10,767 bases of DNA, taken from the NCBI GenBank assembly GCA_021847685.1, contig JAJZQE010000017.1:1-10767 (forward strand), written 5' to 3'. The stretch is from a bacterium (GTDB taxonomy: Bacteria > Patescibacteriota > Saccharimonadia > Saccharimonadales > Saccharimonadaceae). The notes under the pieces were generated by a model. It did not search any database. It saw only the letters and a list, made by a program, of their open reading frames with translations, and was not told the DNA's origin. The translations under genes and the position numbers were made by a program. Numbering within the stretch: the first letter of the stretch is position 1; each line of letters starts with the position of its first letter. This document shows positions 5,749 to 10,767 of the stretch, piece by piece.

Positions 5749-8700
5749 TAAAGCGCTTGATGGCAACCCAAACGCCAGCTCCGCCACCACCGAGAACCGC
5801 AACGGCGCCTGCGACCGCTGCAGCCGTAGCAAGTGGGCTATTTACAGCCTTGGTCGTGCCCTTCGCCTCGGGCGACCGACTCGCCGATGTCAGTGGATTA
5901 ATAGCCGATGGCGCTTGATTATCCGACACCAAACTCGTTTGATCAGTTGCAGCCGAAGTTACTGTTGGATACGTGGCGGCGACAGTATTGTTAGTACTAG
6001 GCGAGCTATTAGGTTGCGGGGTCGAACCGGTCGTAGTAGTAGCTGGTGCCGTGTAGTCACTATAGGTTACGACGTAATCGCCCGGCTGAGCCGCAAAAAT
6101 TGCATATTGTTCACCCTTTATAACATTTGTTTGATAAGTCACCATCTGACCATTAAGCTGAATGCTCGCAATCGTACCGCCAGCATCATTAACTGGCACC
6201 ATCGCCTGCAGGCCCATACCACCCTCAGCGACATTAATCGTAAACGACTCTTTGCCAGTACCCAGACTTTTAAGATTAGAAAAGTTCGAACTGGACCGGC
6301 CATCAAGCCAAGTCAGCGCTTGTTGCGAACTTATAATCGGCACATTGCGGCTTTTGGCGACCGAGTATAGTGTCTGGTTATAGGTATCCGACATGTCATA
6401 ATGACTGCCAAAGATGCCATAGTAGCCCTGAGGGCCAAGCGCATTGTCGAAGGCGGCCGCTATCGATGTCGTGCCAGCCGTCGTATTATCAAAATTAGTT
6501 ACACCCTGTCTAACATCAATCATCGCACCGTTAATATCAGTTAAGCGCATGTTCATCCCCGACCCGGTAACAATCGGGCTATTTGTGCCAATCCATGACG
6601 ATGGAAGCGCTACGGTATTTAAGTCATACCTAATGCCGTTGGAGATGTCGGCCAGTGGCATCATATCCCAACTGCCCCAAAGGTAACAGTGGTAGCGAGA
6701 AGTATTTTGAAATGGCAAGCCCGGATGTACAGTTCGCCAATCCAATAAGTTCGCAGCATAGGCTGAATTTAGAGCGGCCAAATTGGCATAATTTCCGCAA
6801 CTATTGTAATTATTTGGATGGTCACCGACTTCAAAGCCATAGCCTATATACTGACTAGCTCTTGATGTAGTTAGCGGCGCCGATGGATAGACATAGTGAC
6901 TTGCCCGTACGCATTGCCAATCAGCTACCGAACAGCCGGTTTGACTCTCGTTCAGCCAGTTATTTAATATCATTTCAGTACCACGATCACTTGGAACGGC
7001 GTGATCATCGCCCGCCATAACCAGTGCGGCTTTTTGATTGTTTGGTAAGTACCAAAAGCGCGGCGCCGGCAAGCTTTTTTTCATAGCCTCAGTAATCATA
7101 TTGGCTAGTAATCTTTGCTGCTCATCAGCTTGCGGAATCGCCATTTTAGTACTATCCAGCCAATCAGGTTGAACGTCACCAACCATAGCACCATAGAACA
7201 AGTCGTTAGATCGGATTACAGTGTCCCCATCACGATCCATACCAGACCATGCTTTATTGCCCTGATGCAAACCAATCACCGACTGAGCTAAATCAAAGGT
7301 AAAGGCCATTGCCTTGCCGGCGCCAACCGTCCGCATTGTGGCCGCTGGAAAGGCCGACGACGTCGCATTATCGCTATAAATATTAGCGACAGTCGTGGCA
7401 TCATTCACCATATATTTATCGGCCGTTCCTTTAAATTGAATGGGCGTATCAACTATGCCCATACCAGCGGGCGTGGCCACATTAGTTCGTAAATACTGGT
7501 TTGTAACCGACAAACCGGTGCTTGACAAGCCCAGTAGCCCGGCTAATTGCTGGTCAGGGCGCATCGCGACCAAGTTACCACCGCCATTAACCCATGAGGC
7601 CAGCAGGCTTACTTGGCCGGGAGTTAAAGGCATCGAACTTAGCAAGACGGTCTGATACTGCGCCAGTTCGGTTGCCGAAAGAGTACTAATATCTTTAACG
7701 TCAAAATAATTAAAGCCTTCTGTTCGCAGAATTTCGGCATAATAATTGCCGTAGGCGTTCGACGCGGTCGTTAGGACCAAAATTGGACCACCGCCGCCTT
7801 GATTCATATTCGACGACACGGGGCTACCTGTTGTAAATGACCAACCAACGTCAGCCGCCAAGTTTACGCCACGCAAATCCTTAACACCAGTACTGATACT
7901 AACGCTATACTTCGAGTTGTAGGCAAGCGGTGATGCTGGCTGAAACGTTATTCGACGTTGTCCGGCATTGTATGACACCGTACCCGCTACCAGGTTGCCC
8001 AAACTATCATGAATTTGAACAGTCGCAATATTTACCGTCGCAGCATTCAGTGCTTGATCAAAATCAGCCGTGATACCAGCCGAATGATCAACACCATAAC
8101 TTTTGTCTGTAGGTTGAGTCACTACAACTTTTGGTGGAATCTTGTCGGTCGGTGAAATTGAAAAGACGGCATCGATATAATAGTAGGCGTTAGTCCCACC
8201 GACTAGGTTAGGGTAAGTGCCCGCGGCATGCGAGAGAACACTATTGGCCGTACCGGTCGATACTGTCGTGTTTCGGCTATCGCCCGATGGGTAAGCGGCA
8301 AGCCCAGGCGAAGTTAACGCCGACGTAAAGCCACCAGCAAGCGCCTGATAGTCACCTGTCGCCATGCCGTATGAAATTACGTAAACTTGCCCTCTGCGAA
8401 CATACAATGGTGTCGTTAAGGTTGCTTCCTGCCAGCCATATTCACTCTCGTTTGTAAAAGATACCGTAGCCAAATTATTACCGTTGCTGTCCCAAATATT
8501 ACCGTCGTGAGTTGTGTCGGGTGTAATGATGGATTTGTAAAAACGCAAGGCCGTAATGTAGCCGCTCTCTTGTGGCACAATCTTTGTACCAAGCTCACTA
8601 TTATTTACGGTGGAGTCAAGATAAGTTGTCGAGCCAGCGGGGTTTTGTCGGTTATATAGCGTACATGGACAAGCTAGCGGCGCTGAAGATGTCGTAAATG

Positions 8701-9685
8701 ACCACACATTATCAGCGGCCAGTGTAATTCCTTGCATGTCGGCCATTGCCGGCGAACCGCTACCCTTTAATGTGACTGTATATTTAGACGATGTGTTCCA
8801 AATAGTATCGGCCGTAAACGTTGCAACGTATGTCTGTACATTATAGCTAACCGTTCCAGCAACTGGATTGCCACCTGAATCTTTAACCAAGAAGGTATTG
8901 GAGTTAATCGTGCTGGCATCCATGGATTTGTCGAATGTTGCAATAATGTCAACGTTGCCAACTGGTACGTTGGTGGCATTGGGTACTGGAGTTTGCGCAG
9001 TAACCTGTGGTGCGGCCGTACTTGTTGAGGCGACATACGAAACGTCAACCCAATAGTTACCACCGTTGTAATAACTAGTTGGATACGCGCTCGCGCCTGC
9101 ACTATAATCACCCTGTCCGCGGTTACCAAGTCCATCCCAGGCGTTAGTGTCGCTCGGAGCAATTAGTGGTGAATTATTAATCTCGGTACCTGTAAAGAAA
9201 TTCGGCGTGGCAGTATAGTTTCCATCAGCCATATACACCGATACCGTATAAATCGTATTAGCCGTAATGGCGACTGGGCTAAAATTAATCTGTTGCCAAC
9301 CAGTTGGTGACTCGCTAGTAAAGATTGCTTGTGCGATTCGGTTACCCATATTATCCCAAAGCGAGGCGGTGTGCGTACCGGTCATACCGCTAACTTTATA
9401 AAAGCGGGCGCCCGATATATATCCAGCTTGATCGGCTTTAAAGCGCATACCGACTTCAATGCCGCCGGCTTGATTATAAACGCTCGGTATCGTAGTTGGT
9501 TGTGAGGATGTAAAGACGTTACATGGACAGGGCGGCGATGCGTGCGACGAGCGGTTTAAGACTAGCGGAACAGATACCAATAGGGCACCCATAAACACAA
9601 CAAGTATCAGACGCCATGTTTTAGAGAAGCGACCATACCCGATACTGGCCGAGACGTAACCTAGCGCACTTTTCTTAACCCGCAT
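5738..9685 (-). CDS. Large anchored surface protein: two DUF4082/Ig-like modules, GATase1-like and NodB-like deacetylase domains
   Basis: A 1315-residue secreted protein. Residues 24-43 are a signal/membrane segment without a lipobox. Two modules follow: DUF4082 (53-218) plus Big_5 Ig-like (226-332), and DUF4082 (339-511) plus Big_5 (516-619). Each DUF4082 opens with CPC and has the RFYK, GWQ and YYxDV-type motifs of that family. Residues 632-800 look like a class-I amidotransferase/ThuA-like fold, with ILVLTTASNAYGNYYAEILR and WVNGGGNLVAMRPD. Residues 877-1125 look like a NodB polysaccharide-deacetylase fold: VMAGDDHA (D893, D894, H895), GFEVGDHPNNY (H956), SRYHC (R997, H999) and GSHYD (H1095). 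The usual paired-His motif is reduced to one His. A Ser/Thr/Pro/Asn-rich linker (1211-1283) leads to a C-terminal helix (1284-1308) and RFRLK tail; no LPXTG. Actual substrate is unknown. No Shine-Dalgarno precedes the ATG. Confidence 0.85.
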   Translation of the reverse strand: MRVKKSALGYVSASIGYGRFSKTWRLILVVFMGALLVSVPLVLNRSSHASPPCPCNVFTSSQPTTIPSVYNQAGGIEVGMRFKADQAGYISGARFYKVSGMTGTHTASLWDNMGNRIAQAIFTSESPTGWQQINFSPVAITANTIYTVSVYMADGNYTATPNFFTGTEINNSPLIAPSDTNAWDGLGNRGQGDYSAGASAYPTSYYNGGNYWVDVSYVASTSTAAPQVTAQTPVPNATNVPVGNVDIIATFDKSMDASTINSNTFLVKDSGGNPVAGTVSYNVQTYVATFTADTIWNTSSKYTVTLKGSGSPAMADMQGITLAADNVWSFTTSSAPLACPCTLYNRQNPAGSTTYLDSTVNNSELGTKIVPQESGYITALRFYKSIITPDTTHDGNIWDSNGNNLATVSFTNESEYGWQEATLTTPLYVRRGQVYVISYGMATGDYQALAGGFTSALTSPGLAAYPSGDSRNTTVSTGTANSVLSHAAGTYPNLVGGTNAYYYIDAVFSISPTDKIPPKVVVTQPTDKSYGVDHSAGITADFDQALNAATVNIATVQIHDSLGNLVAGTVSYNAGQRRITFQPASPLAYNSKYSVSISTGVKDLRGVNLAADVGWSFTTGSPVSSNMNQGGGGPILVLTTASNAYGNYYAEILRTEGFNYFDVKDISTLSATELAQYQTVLLSSMPLTPGQVSLLASWVNGGGNLVAMRPDQQLAGLLGLSSTGLSVTNQYLRTNVATPAGMGIVDTPIQFKGTADKYMVNDATTVANIYSDNATSSAFPAATMRTVGAGKAMAFTFDLAQSVIGLHQGNKAWSGMDRDGDTVIRSNDLFYGAMVGDVQPDWLDSTKMAIPQADEQQRLLANMITEAMKKSLPAPRFWYLPNNQKAALVMAGDDHAVPSDRGTEMILNNWLNESQTGCSVADWQCVRASHYVYPSAPLTTSRASQYIGYGFEVGDHPNNYNSCGNYANLAALNSAYAANLLDWRTVHPGLPFQNTSRYHCYLWGSWDMMPLADISNGIRYDLNTVALPSSWIGTNSPIVTGSGMNMRLTDINGAMIDVRQGVTNFDNTTAGTTSIAAAFDNALGPQGYYGIFGSHYDMSDTYNQTLYSVAKSRNVPIISSQQALTWLDGRSSSNFSNLKSLGTGKESFTINVAEGGMGLQAMVPVNDAGGTIASIQLNGQMVTYQTNVIKGEQYAIFAAQPGDYVVTYSDYTAPATTTTGSTPQPNSSPSTNNTVAATYPTVTSAATDQTSLVSDNQAPSAINPLTSASRSPEAKGTTKAVNSPLATAAAVAGAVAVLGGGGAGVWVAIKRFRLK
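7829..9529 (-). repeat. Duplicated DUF4082 + Ig-like module inside the surface protein
   Basis: The module coded by 9529-8690 (residues 53-332) is repeated by 8671-7829 (residues 339-619). Both copies run CPC, then RFYK, then SLWD/NIWD, then GWQ, then a YY or YW strand end. An Ig-like unit with VAGTVSYN follows, ending in NVWSFTT or VGWSFTT. The copies are clearly homologous but diverged, so the duplication is old. The Ig-like unit is better conserved (VAGTVSYN is identical) than the DUF4082 unit. Confidence 0.8.
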
Positions 9686-9694
9686 ATGCTCATA

Positions 9695-9723
9695 ATTCTA
9701 CTCTGTTACGGTAGTAAAATCAA
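9695..9723 (-). promoter_or_regulatory. Promoter of the surface-protein gene, leaderless type
   Basis: On the minus strand TTGATT (9723-9718) and TAGAAT (9700-9695) are 17 bases apart. Transcription would start about 9688, leaving zero to three bases before the ATG at 9685. No Shine-Dalgarno precedes the ATG, as expected for leaderless translation. The promoter lies in the 81-base gap after the guanylyltransferase gene, so the surface protein can be expressed on its own. No terminator is seen in that gap, so readthrough is also possible. Confidence 0.7.
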
Positions 9724-9766
9724 CAATAAAGTAATATATATCACAGGTATCAGGAATAGTTAAATA

Positions 9767-10767
9767 CTATTGTTGTAGCTTCTTTGCTACTTCACCAGCT
9801 AAATGGCTAACATCCTTACGCGCAACCAATATACCATCAGGTGTATTAACAACCACAATGTTATCCAAACCAATTACCGCAATCGGCTTGGACTCTTCAT
9901 TTCTAACATAGACATTCGATACATCAATCGGATGAATCGCATCACCCTTAAAATAATTACCGTGTTCATCTTGGGCGACATTATCGTGCAAGTCCTTAAA
10001 CGAGCCGATATCCATCCAGTCAAAACTGGCCGATACTACCAAAAGATTTTTAGACTTCTCAATTAGCGCCACATCAATCACCTGATTATCAAATGCCAAA
10101 TAAGTTTGGCTATATTCATCCGATCCAACCTGGTCGATTGCCTCCAGTTTATCAAAATTAGCCTTCAGCTCGGGTGCGCAAGCCGCCATTTCATTAGTAA
10201 AAGTATTAACCGAACCAACAAAATAGCCGCAATTCCAAAGGTACCTGCCTGAATCAATATAGCGCTGGGCGGTATCGCGGTCGGGCTTTTCTTTAAAACT
10301 TTGCACCATATAAACACCGCTGTCTGAATCAATCGCCCCATCGCGCTCAATATAGCCAAAACCTGTCGCAGCATAAGTCGGCTCAATGCCAATTAACGTA
10401 ATCGCCCGTTTTAAAGTGGAGGCTTTGGCGGCGACGCCAAAAGAACGCGCAAAACCGTCAATGTCGCGAACATGGTGGTCAGAATGAATAAATGCAACCG
10501 GCTCATCCTTGTCATGGTGTCTGGCAATAGTGTCTAGTGCAAAAATAATACAATGCGCTGTACCGCGACGTCCTGGCTCAATCAAAAAAACATCATCGGG
10601 CAAATCCGGCAATTGCTGCTTAACATGCTCGGCGTGGCTGGCCTCAGTCACTACATAAATCTTATCGCCTAGCCTTGAGGCGCGATCATAGGCGGTCTGC
10701 AGTAAAGTTCGTTCGCCAGTTAGTTTTAAGAGGTGCTTTGGGTAGCTAGGTGTCGATAGTGGCCACA
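9767..10767 (-). CDS. manC: Mannose-1-phosphate guanylyltransferase (gene cut by the right window edge)
   Basis: The frame is open to the right edge and ends at TAG 9769-9767, giving 333 visible codons. The extreme N-terminus with the GGxGTR nucleotide loop lies outside. The GTG at 10651 is internal, because upstream codons still match the family: WPLSTPSYPKHLLKL resembles the WPLSR..PKQFL block. Other family motifs are FIHSDHHV, GIEPTYAATGFGYIE, SFKEKPD, YLWNCGYF, DWMDIGSF and DNIVVVNTPDGILVA. The enzyme makes GDP-mannose from mannose-1-phosphate and GTP in the cytoplasm. There is no C-terminal phosphomannose isomerase domain, so this is the short monofunctional form. GDP-mannose is a plausible donor for the GT4 enzyme at 4580-5704. 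Two other nucleotidyltransferases share this fold, but the motifs favour mannose. Confidence 0.9.
   Translation of the reverse strand, partial: WPLSTPSYPKHLLKLTGERTLLQTAYDRASRLGDKIYVVTEASHAEHVKQQLPDLPDDVFLIEPGRRGTAHCIIFALDTIARHHDKDEPVAFIHSDHHVRDIDGFARSFGVAAKASTLKRAITLIGIEPTYAATGFGYIERDGAIDSDSGVYMVQSFKEKPDRDTAQRYIDSGRYLWNCGYFVGSVNTFTNEMAACAPELKANFDKLEAIDQVGSDEYSQTYLAFDNQVIDVALIEKSKNLLVVSASFDWMDIGSFKDLHDNVAQDEHGNYFKGDAIHPIDVSNVYVRNEESKPIAVIGLDNIVVVNTPDGILVARKDVSHLAGEVAKKLQQ

Noticed and set aside
5915..9162. Several 60-150 codon frames on both strands inside the large surface-protein gene
   Set aside because: All lie within a continuous 1315-codon frame with recognisable domains; none shows its own domain or start signals.
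1..10767. CRISPR arrays, insertion sequences, phage genes, defence systems
   Set aside because: No regularly spaced repeats, transposase, integrase or nuclease-like frames were seen on either strand.

Overview
The window looks like a piece of a compact bacterial chromosome of moderate G+C (by eye, mid-40s percent). My best guess is a member of the Candidate Phyla Radiation/Patescibacteria, perhaps Saccharibacteria. This rests on general impression (tight packing, a short LexA-type regulator with no protease half, a very large surface protein beside glycan genes), not on a marker gene, so confidence is modest. About 9 kb of coding sequence has no in-frame TGA, so the standard bacterial code fits. 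All six stop codons seen are TAA or TAG.

Left part (1-843, minus strand): the first 281 codons of a cytochrome b6-type membrane protein that runs off the left edge. It has the four heme-ligand histidines with b6-like spacing, plus a fifth membrane helix and an extracytoplasmic extension. A gene-free leader of about 390 bases (844-1229) separates it from tRNA-Asn(GTT). That leader holds a -10 box, a strong inverted repeat, a 12-codon mini-ORF with a good ribosome binding site, an AT-rich palindrome, and the tRNA terminator. The tRNA (1230-1304, minus) has its own near-consensus promoter.

Middle part (1382-5704): an envelope glycan locus arranged as two divergent units reading out of a 42-base gap at 3102-3143. 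The minus-strand unit encodes an O-antigen ligase/polymerase-like membrane protein, followed by an overlapping LexA-type DNA-binding protein. The plus-strand unit encodes a polyprenyl-phosphate sugar-1-phosphate transferase and, overlapping it by one base, a GT4 glycosyltransferase.

Right part (5738-10767, minus strand): a 1315-residue surface protein (two DUF4082/Ig-like modules, a glutamine-amidotransferase-like domain, a NodB-like deacetylase-type domain and a C-terminal membrane anchor), and a mannose-1-phosphate guanylyltransferase that runs off the right edge.

How they fit together (inference): the guanylyltransferase makes GDP-mannose. The sugar transferase loads the first sugar on the lipid carrier. 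The GT4 enzyme extends it, possibly with mannose. The ligase-like protein polymerises or transfers the chain. The large anchored protein may bind or trim the surface glycan. Two of these genes, those at 3144 and 9685, have promoter -10 boxes so close to the start codon that their mRNAs should be leaderless or nearly so.
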